Origin: CAIWHR01 sp963843595
GTDB taxonomy: Bacteria; Pseudomonadota; Gammaproteobacteria; Burkholderiales; Casimicrobiaceae
Direction of reading: 5' to 3'
NCBI GenBank assembly: GCA_963843595.1
Contig: CAWJLG010000015.1
Span: 248,001 to 312,000 of the forward strand
DNA length: 64,000 nucleotides
Shown: positions 9,684 through 20,735 of the stretch, in pieces
Layout: the number at the start of each line of letters is the position of its first letter
How positions within the stretch are numbered: the stretch's first letter is position 1
Position numbers and translations under genes: made by a program
Notes under the pieces: generated by a model
Database searches by the model: none
Seen by the model: the letters and a program-made list of their open reading frames with translations, nothing else
What the model was told of the DNA's origin: nothing

Positions 9684-10657
9684 GGCTTGGCGGCCGGCGT
9701 GGCGTGCCCGCGGGCGATCGCGTCGAGGCGGCGCAGGCGTGCGGGCTCGCTCGCCTTGAGCTGGTCGTCGTCCTTCAGTGCGTCCCAGGCGCGTGCCGCC
9801 CACGGCTGCGCCGCTGCCGCATCCCCGCGCGCGAGCGCGATCTCCGCGAGTTCCTCGAACACATAGCCGTCCGTCTCGCCGATGCGTTCGTACTCGTCCG
9901 CAAGCCGGCGCTGGGTCGCTTCGGCCTCGTCGAGCCGGCCGAGCGATCGCTGCGCCCGCGCAATCATCCAGTGCGCGACGCGCACGGCGCCGGCGTCGCC
10001 GCGCGCCTCCCATGCCGGGAGGGCCTTCTCGAAATAGCCAAGAGCCGTTGCGGCGTCGCCCTGCTCGAGGTAGGTCTGGCCGATGTTGTTGTACAGCGAT
10101 GCGCGCCAGCGCTGCGCGCGCGGGTCGGACGCCTGCTCGGCCATCGCGAGCGCTTTCCGGTTCCACGCAAGACGCTCGGGCGGCGGCGCGGCGATGCCGA
10201 GCATGTGGGCCGCGTCGATCGCGTAGAACTCGTCGCCGTCACATGCGGCGAGCGAAAGCGCCTCCGCGAACAGCGGGATGGCGCGATCCGGTGCGCCCGC
10301 CGAATTGAAGGTGCGCCCGCGCTCGAGCAGGAACCGGACGCGCACGTGCGAGGGCGCGCCGGCGAGCAGCGGCTCGACGGCGTCGAGTGTCGCGTGCGCT
10401 GCGCCGAACAGGCGACGAAGACCCTGCGCGCGGGCGATCTGCGTGGACACGATCAGCGCCTGCGGGTCCGTCGCCGGCCAGCGGGCGAGCTCCTCGCGAA
10501 ACCGCGATTCCGACTCTGCCGGCCTGCCGTAATCCCATTGGGCATCGAGTTCGGCGGAAAACCGGGCGAGCGACGGCGGGACCGCGTTTGCGCAGACCGA
10601 GATGCCCGCCGCGAGCGCGGCGGCGACGATCGTATTCGATGCCGACCCTGACGCCAC
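9680..10657 (-). CDS. TPR-repeat protein, possibly exported
   Basis: 325 residues with an N-terminal hydrophobic stretch (TIVAAALAAGISVCANA) that may be a signal or anchor, then degenerate tetratricopeptide repeats. The best one is around residues 190-240, NNIGQTYLEQGDAATALGYF, with others before and after. The start is probably GTG at 10657; no strong ribosome site is visible, so the start is uncertain. It is coupled to nth by a four-base overlap. TPR proteins are scaffolds; no partner is evident. Confidence 0.7.
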   Translation of the reverse strand: MASGSASNTIVAAALAAGISVCANAVPPSLARFSAELDAQWDYGRPAESESRFREELARWPATDPQALIVSTQIARAQGLRRLFGAAHATLDAVEPLLAGAPSHVRVRFLLERGRTFNSAGAPDRAIPLFAEALSLAACDGDEFYAIDAAHMLGIAAPPPERLAWNRKALAMAEQASDPRAQRWRASLYNNIGQTYLEQGDAATALGYFEKALPAWEARGDAGAVRVAHWMIARAQRSLGRLDEAEATQRRLADEYERIGETDGYVFEELAEIALARGDAAAAQPWAARAWDALKDDDQLKASEPARLRRLDAIARGHATPAAKP

Positions 10658-10663
10658 TGGCCG

Positions 10664-11293
10664 TCACTCCGAACGTGGCGGCGTTCGTGCGCCACCGCGG
10701 CGGGCGCGGGCGCGCGCCAGCGCTTCGGCGACGGCTTGCTGTCGCTGCTGACGCTCGGCCTCGGCCGGCAAGACGCCGCGCCCGTCATCGGGGTGCGCGC
10801 GGCGGCGCGCCTCGTACCGGATGCGCGCCACGCGCGCGTCCTCGACGCTCCATGCGCGGCCCGCCGGTCGCATCGCGATACATGCAACGGGGCAGGGCGG
10901 GATGCACAGTTCGCATCCGGTGCACAGCGCCGAGATGACCACATGCATCCGCTTCGGCGCGCCGCAGATCGCGTCGACGGGGCACGCGTCGATGCACAGC
11001 GTGCAGCCGATGCACCACGTCTCGTCGATGCAGGCAACGGTGAGCGGACCGGCAACGCCGAGGCTCCGGTCGAGCGGAACCGCGGCGCGGCCGGTCAACG
11101 CGGCGAGGGCGGCGAGGGTTGCCTCGCCCCCCGGCGGGCAGCGGTTGATCGCGGCGCCACGCGCGATGGACTCGGCGTAGGGTCGGCAGCCGGCATGGCC
11201 GCAGCGTCCGCACTGCGTCTGCGGAAGCGCGGCGTCGAGCCGGGAGATGAAATCGGCGGCGGAGGTCGGGATCGCAGTGCTCACGGCGGGCAT
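10664..11293 (-). CDS. rsxB: RnfB/RsxB-family ferredoxin-type protein
   Basis: 209 residues. The N-terminal CGRCGHAGCRPYA motif plus a later Cys (NRCPPGG) form the RnfB-type 4Fe-4S domain. Two ferredoxin motifs follow, CIGCTLCIDACPVDAI and CTGCELCIPPCPVACI. The protein lacks the N-terminal membrane anchor of full-length RsxB, as is usual in betaproteobacteria, where this gene sits beside nth without other rnf genes. It probably passes electrons among iron-sulfur proteins. The start could be ATG 11293 or GTG 11284; the C-terminus is Arg/Ala-rich. Confidence 0.85.
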   Translation of the reverse strand: MPAVSTAIPTSAADFISRLDAALPQTQCGRCGHAGCRPYAESIARGAAINRCPPGGEATLAALAALTGRAAVPLDRSLGVAGPLTVACIDETWCIGCTLCIDACPVDAICGAPKRMHVVISALCTGCELCIPPCPVACIAMRPAGRAWSVEDARVARIRYEARRRAHPDDGRGVLPAEAERQQRQQAVAEALARARARRGGARTPPRSE

Positions 11294-11358
11294 TTTAGCC
11301 CCGCACCGCGACTGCCGCGCTGCATTTGCTAGACTTGACCGCTGCAGGCCTTCGCATC

Positions 11359-11973
11359 GTGCCGCCACCCCATTTCGAACCTGCGCCCGACAGCGGACTC
11401 CTCGCGCGGGCAGCGTGGCGCATCCTGCGTCTGTTCGGCTGGCGCGTCGTGCTGGCGCAACCGATCCCGATGCGCTGCGTGGTGATCTTCTACCCGCACA
11501 CGTCGAACTGGGATTTTCCGATCGGCCTGCTGGCCAAGTGGGCTACCGGCATCTTCTTTCGCTACGTCGGCAAGGACACGCTCTTCAAGGGACCCTTCGG
11601 CGCGATGTTCGAGCGCTGGGGCGGGATTCCGGTGAACCGACGGGAACGGACCGGATTCATCGGGCAGATGACCGCCGCGTTCGGACGGCATGGCGACTTC
11701 CGCCTGGTCATCGCACCCGAGGGTACACGGCGCCACACCGAGCACTGGAAGTCCGGCTTCTACCATCTGGCGCGTGCGGCCGCGGTGCCGGTCGCGCTCG
11801 CGTTCATCGATTACCGACGGCGCGAAATTGGCGTCGGCGACTGCGTCGACCTTACCGGCGACATCGCCGCGGACATGGGGCGCATCGCCGCGTTCTATGC
11901 CGACAAGCATGGTCGCTGTCCCGGCAAGCAGTCGCCGATCCGTCTGCGCGGCGCGCCGTCCGATCGGATCTGA
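11359..11973 (+). CDS. Lysophospholipid acyltransferase-family protein
   Basis: About 205 residues. HTSNWDF is the HX4D catalytic motif of glycerolipid acyltransferases, FKGPFGAMFERWGGIPVNR is the substrate-binding block, and APEGTR is the third motif. The family transfers acyl chains to lysophosphatidic acid or similar acceptors at the inner membrane. The frame is open upstream, so GTG 11359 or TTG 11326 are both possible starts; neither has a convincing ribosome site. It is divergent from rsxB with only about 65 bases between the likely starts. Confidence 0.82.
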   Translation: MPPPHFEPAPDSGLLARAAWRILRLFGWRVVLAQPIPMRCVVIFYPHTSNWDFPIGLLAKWATGIFFRYVGKDTLFKGPFGAMFERWGGIPVNRRERTGFIGQMTAAFGRHGDFRLVIAPEGTRRHTEHWKSGFYHLARAAAVPVALAFIDYRRREIGVGDCVDLTGDIAADMGRIAAFYADKHGRCPGKQSPIRLRGAPSDRI

Positions 11974-12096
11974 TCCGTCGCTTGTCCCCAGGGGTCGGGC
12001 GTTCATCGTCCGCGGCCCGCGAGAGCGGCGCGATTGCGGCGGTGGCCGTCCGGCGGGACAATGCCTGGTGTCGCCAACTCACTTGATTCCGCGTTC

Positions 12097-13074
12097 ATGT
12101 CGGCCCCTCCGCACGTGCATCCCGCTTCCGCCGAACACGATCATTCGCATCCGCACGCGACGGCGAGCCTGACGCGACGCGCGCTGTGGTTCGCGCTTCT
12201 GCTCACGGCCGGTTTCGGCGTCGTCGAGGCGATCGGGGGCTGGCTGGCGGGTTCGTTGGCACTGATTTCGGATGCCGGGCACATGGCGACCGACGCCGCG
12301 GCGTTCGTCGTGGCGCTGATCGCCCAGCGCATGTCGCGGCGGCCGCCGTCGCGCCGCGCATCCTATGGATACGCCCGCGCCGAAGTGCTCGCGGCGTTCG
12401 TCAATGCGCTGGCGATGCTGGCGCTCGTGATCTGGATTGCGGTCGAGGCCGTGCAACGGCTACTCGCGCCGACGCAGGTCGCAGGCCCGGTCGTGATGTC
12501 GATCGCGGCGGTCGGCCTTGCCATCAACGTCCTCGTCGCGTGGATGCTCTCGCGTGCCGCCGGCAACCTCAACGCGCGCGGCGCGCTGCTCCACGTGATG
12601 GGCGATCTGCTGGGCTCCGTGGCGGCGCTGGTGGCGGGCGCCGTAATCTGGGCCACCGGCTGGATGCCGATCGACCCGATGCTGTCCCTCGTTGTCGCGT
12701 TCCTGATCCTGCGCTCGACGTGGCAATTGCTGCGCGAATCGGCCGGGGTGCTGATGGAGGGGGTACCCGATCATCTGTCCTACGACGCGATCGGCCGCGC
12801 GCTGGCCGCCCTGCCCGGCGTGACCGGGGTCCACGACCTGCATGTCTGGGGCATGAGCGCCGAACGGGTCGCATTGTCGGCCCACGTCGCGCTAACGGAC
12901 GGCGACACGTGGCCGAAGGTGCTGGCCCTGGCGCAGCGAATGCTGGCGAAGGATTTCGGCATCGACCACGTCACGCTGCAACCGACGTGGCCGGCGGCAC
13001 CTCCGCGGCGCCGTGTCATTCCGCTCGCACAGGTCAACGAGCCCGAGGATGCCGGCGGGCCGCGCCTGCACTGA
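12097..13074 (+). CDS. Cation diffusion facilitator, zinc efflux (CzcD/ZitB-like)
   Basis: 325 residues. A His-rich N-terminus (HVHP...EHDHSHPHA) is followed by six membrane segments. SDAGHMATDA in segment 2 and HVMGDLLGS in segment 5 hold the HxxxD metal-site pairs typical of zinc-type CDF proteins. The cytoplasmic C-terminal domain has GVTGVHDLHVWGMS and ends in IDHVTLQ. It is a proton-coupled exporter of Zn2+ and perhaps Cd2+ or Co2+. ATG 12097 gives MSAPPHVHP; the frame extends upstream but without a better start. Confidence 0.92.
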   Translation: MSAPPHVHPASAEHDHSHPHATASLTRRALWFALLLTAGFGVVEAIGGWLAGSLALISDAGHMATDAAAFVVALIAQRMSRRPPSRRASYGYARAEVLAAFVNALAMLALVIWIAVEAVQRLLAPTQVAGPVVMSIAAVGLAINVLVAWMLSRAAGNLNARGALLHVMGDLLGSVAALVAGAVIWATGWMPIDPMLSLVVAFLILRSTWQLLRESAGVLMEGVPDHLSYDAIGRALAALPGVTGVHDLHVWGMSAERVALSAHVALTDGDTWPKVLALAQRMLAKDFGIDHVTLQPTWPAAPPRRRVIPLAQVNEPEDAGGPRLH

Positions 13075-13099
13075 GCCGGCAGGCCAGGCGGGGTTCAGG

Positions 13100-14071
13100 C
13101 TAGAGCCACTTCACCCGCTTGAAGTGGAGGTAGAGGCCGATGTCGCCGACGAGCATCGTCAGCACCGCCAGCGGATAGCCGTAGATCCACTTCAGCTCCG
13201 GCATGTTCTCGAAGTTCATGCCGTAGACCCCGGCCACCATCGTGGGGACGGCGATGATGGCCGCCCACGCGGCGAGTTTCTTGGTCACCTCGGTTTCGGA
13301 GAGCGAAATCATCCCGAGATTGACCTGGATCGCCATGGTCAGCATGTCGCGGATCGCCTCGATCGCGGCGTGGATCCGGTGCAGGTGGTCGTAGACATCG
13401 CGGAAATACGCCTCCATCCCGGCACAGATCTGCGGGACCCGCCCGCCGTAGAGCTTGCCGGTGGCCTCCATCAGCGGGTCGACGGCGTGCTTGAGCACGA
13501 CGAGCTTCTGCTTCAATGCGTACAGCGCCTCGATGTTCGAACGCGCGCTGTTCTTGACGAAGATCTGCTCCTCGATGGCTTCGAGCTCGGTTTCCAGACC
13601 GTCGAGAATCGGGAAATAGCGATCGACGACCGTGTCCATCAGCGCGTAGAAGACGAAGCCCGAGCCGTGGGACAGGAGGTCGGGCTCGCGCTCGGTGCGC
13701 GCGCGAACCTCGGCGAAGCCCTTTGGCGTCCGGTGGCGGACGGAGAGGATGTAGTTGGGCCCGACGAATATGTCGATCTCGCCGACGGCAAGCGAGCCGT
13801 CGCCATCGTTCACGTCGACGGTGTGCAGCGCAGCGAACAGCGAGTCGTCGTACTCCTCGATCTTGGGGCGCTGGTGCCCTTTGCGCGCATCCTCGACGGC
13901 GAGCCGGTGCAGCGAGAACTCGTCCGCCATCTGGTCCATCTCCTCCTGCGTCGGATCGAACAGCGCAACCCAGACGAAGCAGTCCGGACGGCACACGTAC
14001 TCGCTGATGTCCTCGATCGGGATGTCGGCGAGCTTCCTGCCGTTCTGGTAGGCGACGCAGTTGATCAGCAT
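13100..14071 (-). CDS. corA: CorA-type Mg2+/Co2+ channel
   Basis: 323 residues. A long soluble N-terminal domain is followed by two C-terminal membrane helices. The selectivity loop GMNFENMPEL (YGMNF) lies between them and the Lys/Arg-rich end FKRVKWL closes the protein. It is a pentameric magnesium uptake channel of the inner membrane. The start at 14071 gives MLINCVAYQNGRKLADI. It is convergent with the zinc exporter. Confidence 0.93.
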   Translation of the reverse strand: MLINCVAYQNGRKLADIPIEDISEYVCRPDCFVWVALFDPTQEEMDQMADEFSLHRLAVEDARKGHQRPKIEEYDDSLFAALHTVDVNDGDGSLAVGEIDIFVGPNYILSVRHRTPKGFAEVRARTEREPDLLSHGSGFVFYALMDTVVDRYFPILDGLETELEAIEEQIFVKNSARSNIEALYALKQKLVVLKHAVDPLMEATGKLYGGRVPQICAGMEAYFRDVYDHLHRIHAAIEAIRDMLTMAIQVNLGMISLSETEVTKKLAAWAAIIAVPTMVAGVYGMNFENMPELKWIYGYPLAVLTMLVGDIGLYLHFKRVKWL

Positions 14072-14225
14072 GGGGGCGGGGCGCGATGGAACGCTGCGAT
14101 GATAGCCCTGCGGGCCGCGGGACGTCATCGGGCGTCGTCGTGGTCCGCAATGCTATGCTGGAAAAGACTTCTGGTCATCTGTCGCGTCGTCCCGGGACCC
14201 GAGGGTGACGTGTACGTTTCACCGC

Positions 14226-15500
14226 ATGGCGCGCCAGCAAACTCCGGTTACCGCGTCCCCGCCCGCTCCCGCCCGGGAGAGGGCCGCGCGCGCGCCGCGC
14301 GAACTTGCCCTGCTGCTGACGCTGGCGACGATCCAGTTCACGCACGTCGTCGACTTCATGATCATGATGCCGCTCGGACCGCAATTCATGCGGCTGTTCG
14401 CGGTCGGCCCGCAGCAGTTCGCCTTCCTGGTTTCGGCCTACACCTTCGCCGCCGCGGCGAGCGGGTTTGTCGCCGCGTTCTGGATCGACCGCTTCGACCG
14501 CAAGCGCGCGCTTCTCGGGCTGTACGCGGCCTTCATCGTGGCGACGGCGCTGTGCGGGATGGCACCGAACTACGCGCTGCTGCTGGCGGCACGGATCGTC
14601 GCCGGCGCGTTCGGCGGTTTGCTCGGGGCCCTCGTGCTCGCGATCGTCGCCGATCTCGTTCCCTACGCGCGGCGCGCGACCGCGACGGCCATCGTTGCCG
14701 CGTCGTTTTCGCTCGCGTCGATCGCCGGCGTACCCCTCGGCCTCTGGATCGCCGCGCACTCGACGTGGCGGATGCCGTTTCTCGTCCTCGCCGGCCTCAG
14801 CGTCGCCGTGGGCGTGGCGGCGGCGCGAATACTTCCGCCGCTGCGCGGGCATCTCGCGCATCCGCATTCGCGCCATCCGCTGGAGCAGCTTCGCGCGATC
14901 TTCGGCGTGCCCAATCATCGGCGCGCCTTCGCATTCACGATCGCGCTGATGTTTGCCGGTTTTTCCGTGATCCCGTTCGTCGCCCCGTACAACGTCGCCA
15001 ACGTCGGCATCTCGGAGACGGATCTGCCCCTGATCTACTTCGCTGGAGGCCTCGCGACGCTGGTGACGGCGCAGGTCATCGGGCGTCTGGCCGATCGCCA
15101 CGGCAAGAAGCGACTGTTCGCGGTGATCGGATTCGCCTCGATCGTCCCGATCCTCGTCACCACGCACCTGCCGCCGGTGCCGCTGCCGGTGGTCGTCGCT
15201 GCGGCGGTCCTCTTTTTCGTGCTCGTCACCGGGCGCTTCGGGCCGGGGATGGCGCTCGTTTCCGGCAGCGCCGAGCCGCGGCTGCGCGGCAGCTTCATGA
15301 GCTTCAACGCCTCGCTTCAGCAAATGGGCTCGGGGCTGGCGGCGATGACGGCCGGTCTCGTGATCGGACGCGCACCCGACGGGACGCTGACCCACTACGG
15401 CATCGTGGGTTGGCTGGCCGTGGCCGCAACCCTGCTTGCGATCTGGCTCGCGTACCGGATCCGCGTCGTCGACGACACGACAGCACCGGCTCCCGCCTAG
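14226..15500 (+). CDS. MFS transporter, DHA1 type
   Basis: 424 residues and twelve predicted membrane segments. The first begins near residue 30, FTHVVDFMIMMPLGPQFM, an N-terminus shared with arabinose/multidrug-type DHA1 carriers. The A-like motif WIDRFDRKRALLG lies between segments 2 and 3, with a second copy GRLADRHGKKRLFAV in the other half. Substrate unknown; drug or metabolite efflux is the usual role. ATG 14226 is chosen over an upstream GTG at 14205. Confidence 0.85.
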   Translation: MARQQTPVTASPPAPARERAARAPRELALLLTLATIQFTHVVDFMIMMPLGPQFMRLFAVGPQQFAFLVSAYTFAAAASGFVAAFWIDRFDRKRALLGLYAAFIVATALCGMAPNYALLLAARIVAGAFGGLLGALVLAIVADLVPYARRATATAIVAASFSLASIAGVPLGLWIAAHSTWRMPFLVLAGLSVAVGVAAARILPPLRGHLAHPHSRHPLEQLRAIFGVPNHRRAFAFTIALMFAGFSVIPFVAPYNVANVGISETDLPLIYFAGGLATLVTAQVIGRLADRHGKKRLFAVIGFASIVPILVTTHLPPVPLPVVVAAAVLFFVLVTGRFGPGMALVSGSAEPRLRGSFMSFNASLQQMGSGLAAMTAGLVIGRAPDGTLTHYGIVGWLAVAATLLAIWLAYRIRVVDDTTAPAPA

Positions 15501-15583
15501 TCCCATCCGCCGCGAGCGGGTAACATCCACGGTCCGACGCCTCGACGGCGAGCCCGCCGCACCCAGCACGAGACTGCCCCGCG

Positions 15584-16765
15584 ATGATCATCCAGTCGCT
15601 TCTCGATACCGACCTCTACAAGTTCACGATGATGCAGGTCGTGCTGCACCACTTTCCGGGTGCCCACGTCGAGTACCGATTCAAATGCCGCAACGCGGAT
15701 GTCGACCTGGCGCCTTACGTGGAAGAGATCGAGGAGGAGATCCGGGCGCTGGCCCGCCTGCAATTCACCCCGGACGAGCTCGACTACCTGCGCCGATGGC
15801 GCTTCTTCAAGAGCGACTTCGTCGACCTGCTGGGCCTTTTCCATCTCGACGAACGCTTCATCCGCGTGGCGCGGCTGCCCGGCTCGGACAACGAGATCGA
15901 CATCACGATCAAGGGGCCCTGGCTGCACACGATCCTGTTCGAGGTGCCGGTGCTCGCGATCGTCTCCGAGGTGTTCTACCGCAACACCGTGCGCGCTCCG
16001 GATCTTGCCGAAGGCCGCCGCCGCCTTGCCGCGAAGATCGCGACGATCAATGCGGTGCCCGATCCCGAGTTCCGGATCGCCGACTACGGCACCCGGCGCC
16101 GGTTCGCCCGCGTGTGGCAGGAGGAGGTGGTGCGCACGCTGCGCGACGGCATCGGCGCCAAGTTCGTCGGCACGAGCAACGTCAAGCTCGCGTTCGACCT
16201 GGGCCTCACGCCCTTGGGCACGATGGCGCACGAGTACCTGCAGGCGTGCCAGGCGGTCGGTCCCCGGCTGCGGGACTCGCAGGTGTTCGCGTTCAACACC
16301 TGGGCCCGCGAGTACCGCGGCGACCTCGGTATCGCGCTGTCCGACGTCTGCGGCATGGATGCGTTCCTGCGCGATTTCGACCTCTTCTTCTGCAAGCTCT
16401 TCGACGGCGTTCGCCACGACTCGGGTGATCCCTTCGAGTGGGGCGAGAAGCTGATCGCGCATTACCAGAAGATGCGGATCGATCCGCACACGAAGACGAT
16501 GGTGTTCTCGGACAGCCTCGACGTGCCGCTGGCAATCCGGCTGTTCGAGTACTTCCGCGGCCGCATGCACACCGCCTTCGGCATCGGTACCAACCTCACC
16601 AACGATCTCGGCTACGAGCGGCTGCAGATCGTCATCAAGATGACCCGATGCAACGGCCAGCCGGTGGCGAAGATCAGCGACGAGCCGTCGAAGTCGATGG
16701 ACTACGATCCATCGTACGTCGCCTACCTGCGCGAGGTGTTCCAGGTTCCCGAGACGCAGGCTTAG
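15584..16765 (+). CDS. pncB: Nicotinate phosphoribosyltransferase
   Basis: 393 residues. LLDTDLYKFTMMQVVLHHFP at the N-terminus is diagnostic. GTSNVKLAFDLGLTPLGTMAHE and GVRHDSGDPFEWGEK contribute to the phosphoribosyl pyrophosphate and nicotinate site, and GIGTNLTNDLGY is the C-terminal signature. It converts nicotinate to nicotinate mononucleotide in NAD salvage. No partner gene is adjacent. Confidence 0.97.
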   Translation: MIIQSLLDTDLYKFTMMQVVLHHFPGAHVEYRFKCRNADVDLAPYVEEIEEEIRALARLQFTPDELDYLRRWRFFKSDFVDLLGLFHLDERFIRVARLPGSDNEIDITIKGPWLHTILFEVPVLAIVSEVFYRNTVRAPDLAEGRRRLAAKIATINAVPDPEFRIADYGTRRRFARVWQEEVVRTLRDGIGAKFVGTSNVKLAFDLGLTPLGTMAHEYLQACQAVGPRLRDSQVFAFNTWAREYRGDLGIALSDVCGMDAFLRDFDLFFCKLFDGVRHDSGDPFEWGEKLIAHYQKMRIDPHTKTMVFSDSLDVPLAIRLFEYFRGRMHTAFGIGTNLTNDLGYERLQIVIKMTRCNGQPVAKISDEPSKSMDYDPSYVAYLREVFQVPETQA

Positions 16766-16856
16766 CGAAGGCCCGAGGCGCGGCCGACGCGTGCGCTGCG
16801 CGGACCGGCCGTGGCATCGTTCCGGCGCTTCGCCGCGGCGCGCCCGCCGCGGACGT

Positions 16857-17750
16857 TCACTTGCGGATCGGTCGCCCCTCGCCGCGCGGAGTCCTCTGCG
16901 AGCCCGTCTTCGCCTTGGATTGCGGCACGTCGGCAGCAATCTGGTTGCGCTTCGCTTCGTCGTACTGCGCAACCATGGAGGGCATCAGCGCGTCCATGGC
17001 CGCAATCCGGTTCTCGCTCACCGGGTGCAGCGCCGGGAACGCCGGGGGACGGGTGGCGGTCACCGTTGCGACCTTGCGCCACGCGGCGGGCGCGGCCCGC
17101 GGATCCTGCGCCGATTTCGCCAGCAGTTCGAGCGCCAGTGCATCGGCATGCTGCTCGGCATCCGGCGGGCGCGGCTCGGTGAGCATCCGTTTGAGAATTT
17201 CGTTGCCGAGGCCGAGCTCGGCGCGGTTGGGGTCAGGGTCGGTCGCGTCGCCGCGCTTCGCGTACTGCGCAACGGCCTCCGCGCCGTCGCGGTCGTCGAG
17301 CGCATGCGCGATCGCATGCGCGAGCAGCGCGGACAGTTCGGCGGGATTCGGCCGCACGCGATCGAGGAATCCCGTCGACACCAGGATCCGGCCGCCCGGC
17401 AGGCAGTAGAGCAGCGGCACCTCGCTGGTCTCGACGCTGGCCGACCAGTGCCACGATTGGCTCTCGGGCCGCACGTCACGCGCACGGCCGATGACAGGCT
17501 CGGCGGCGCTGCGTACGCGGCTGACCGCGGCGGCGTCGGCATTGAGCTTTTTCGCGACACGCAGCCGCTCGAGTTCGTGCAGATAGACGCGGTCGGCCGC
17601 ACGCAGGATCAGCGCCTGTTCCGACGCATCGGGGGCGACCGGCGCCGTCGCGGGGGTCTGCGCGGCGCAGGGGATGGCCGCGAGGGCAATCGCGCAGGCG
17701 AACGCCGCGCGCGGCAACCATTGGGCGAACGGACGCGAATCGTTGGTCAT
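16857..17750 (-). CDS. M48-like periplasmic protein with broken zinc motif (HAIAH)
   Basis: 297 residues with a signal peptide (AFACAIALAAIPCAAQ). The body follows the M48 peptidase pattern: LLYCLPGGRILVSTGFLDRV, then the position of HExxH, then EQHADALALELL (third ligand region), an AAPAAWRKV segment and FPALHP...NRIAAMDALMP. The zinc motif itself reads HAIAH (His145 to His149), so the catalytic Glu is Ala (codon GCG at 17313-17315). It could therefore be a non-catalytic scaffold or chaperone version of the BepA/LoiP family. The rest of the gene is intact, so this does not look like decay. Confidence 0.75.
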   Translation of the reverse strand: MTNDSRPFAQWLPRAAFACAIALAAIPCAAQTPATAPVAPDASEQALILRAADRVYLHELERLRVAKKLNADAAAVSRVRSAAEPVIGRARDVRPESQSWHWSASVETSEVPLLYCLPGGRILVSTGFLDRVRPNPAELSALLAHAIAHALDDRDGAEAVAQYAKRGDATDPDPNRAELGLGNEILKRMLTEPRPPDAEQHADALALELLAKSAQDPRAAPAAWRKVATVTATRPPAFPALHPVSENRIAAMDALMPSMVAQYDEAKRNQIAADVPQSKAKTGSQRTPRGEGRPIRK

Positions 17751-17868
17751 GGGGAAGGTTGACGGGTTGACGGGAAGCGGCGGCAGGCTACCGCCGATCG
17801 GTGGCGGAGTCCAGCGCTCGGCGCGTGCGACGAGAGGTCTGACCGCCGAATCAGTGTAAAGTTTACCA

Positions 17869-19689
<1,821 letters not shown>

Positions 19690-19753
19690 GCGTGGCGGGC
19701 GACCCTGATCCGACGCAGTCCGGGCTGGCTACCCGCTCGAGTGAGTTGACCCG

Positions 19754-20650
19754 ATGAATCAACCTGATCCAAGCCTCGCGGTGCTGTTCGCCGACGTTGC
19801 CGGCAGCACCCGTCTCTATGAGCAGCTGGGCGACGCCGCCGCGCTGGCCGCCATCGGCCGGTGCCTCAGCCTGGCAGAAGGTGCCGCCGCAGGCCATGGC
19901 GGGCGCTTGATCAAGACGATCGGCGACGAAGCGATGCTCGTTTTCCCCGGTGCCGACGCGGCGGCCGATGCCGCCGCGGAAATCCAGGTGAAGCTCGTCG
20001 GTCTGCAGCAGTCCGGCCAGCCGCGCGTCAGCTTCCGCATCGGCTTCCATTTCGGCACCGCGATCGAAACGCAGGGCGACGTATTCGGCGATTCGGTGAA
20101 TGTGGCCGCGCGGATGGTCGCCTTGGCCAAGGGCGGGCAGGTGATTCTGTCCGAGCCCGCAGCCCAAGCGCTGTCGCCGCGCCTGCGCGGGCATCTGCGC
20201 GAGCTCGACGTGCTCACCGTGAAGGGCAAGGCAAAGGACATCCGGATCTTCGAATTCCTGTGGCAGCACTCGGCGGACGAGGTGACGGCGCTGGCGACGC
20301 GTCCCCCGCTGCGCACGAGCCGGCTCGAGCTGCGGCACGGTGCGCGCGAGATCCAGCTGGACGAGCGGGCGACGACGTTGACACTGGGACGTGACGCGCA
20401 GAACGACGTGGTCATCGCGGACCGGATGGCGTCGCGACTCCACGCCTGGATCGAACGTCGCCGCGACAAGTTCGTTCTCGTCGACCAGAGCTCCAACGGC
20501 ACCTATGTCACGGTCGAGGGCGAGCGCGAGATTCAGCTGCGCCGCGAAGAGATGATCCTGCGCGGTCGCGGCTACGTCTGCTTCGGCCATTCGTTCGCCG
20601 GCGGCGCAGGCGAGACGCTGGCCTTCGAGTGGATCGAAGGCGGGACCTGA
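19754..20650 (+). CDS. Class III nucleotidyl cyclase fused to an FHA domain
   Basis: 298 residues. The N-terminal domain (about 8-165) has AVLFADVAGSTRLYE with the metal-binding Asp, KTIGDEAMLVFP with the second Asp after Gly, and FGDSVNVAARM, all typical of class III adenylate/guanylate cyclases. The C-terminal half (about 190-295) is an FHA domain: TLGRDAQNDVVI, ASRLHAWIERR and DQSSNGTYV are the phosphothreonine-binding landmarks. So it may make a cyclic nucleotide under control of a phosphorylated partner. It is convergent with a Ser/Thr kinase gene 85 bases away, an obvious candidate partner. Substrate (ATP or GTP) cannot be assigned by eye. Confidence 0.85.
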   Translation: MNQPDPSLAVLFADVAGSTRLYEQLGDAAALAAIGRCLSLAEGAAAGHGGRLIKTIGDEAMLVFPGADAAADAAAEIQVKLVGLQQSGQPRVSFRIGFHFGTAIETQGDVFGDSVNVAARMVALAKGGQVILSEPAAQALSPRLRGHLRELDVLTVKGKAKDIRIFEFLWQHSADEVTALATRPPLRTSRLELRHGAREIQLDERATTLTLGRDAQNDVVIADRMASRLHAWIERRRDKFVLVDQSSNGTYVTVEGEREIQLRREEMILRGRGYVCFGHSFAGGAGETLAFEWIEGGT

Positions 20651-20735
20651 CCCGCGCCTGACGCGTGCGCGGCGCAACGAGGAAAGAGGACCACGCGGGG
20701 GTCGCGGGGACCCGGTCCGGCCCGGACGGGTACGG

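Noticed and set aside
13013..15523. An 836-codon plus-strand open frame
   Set aside because: It runs antisense to corA and out of frame through the MFS gene; long stop-free antisense frames are expected at this GC content.
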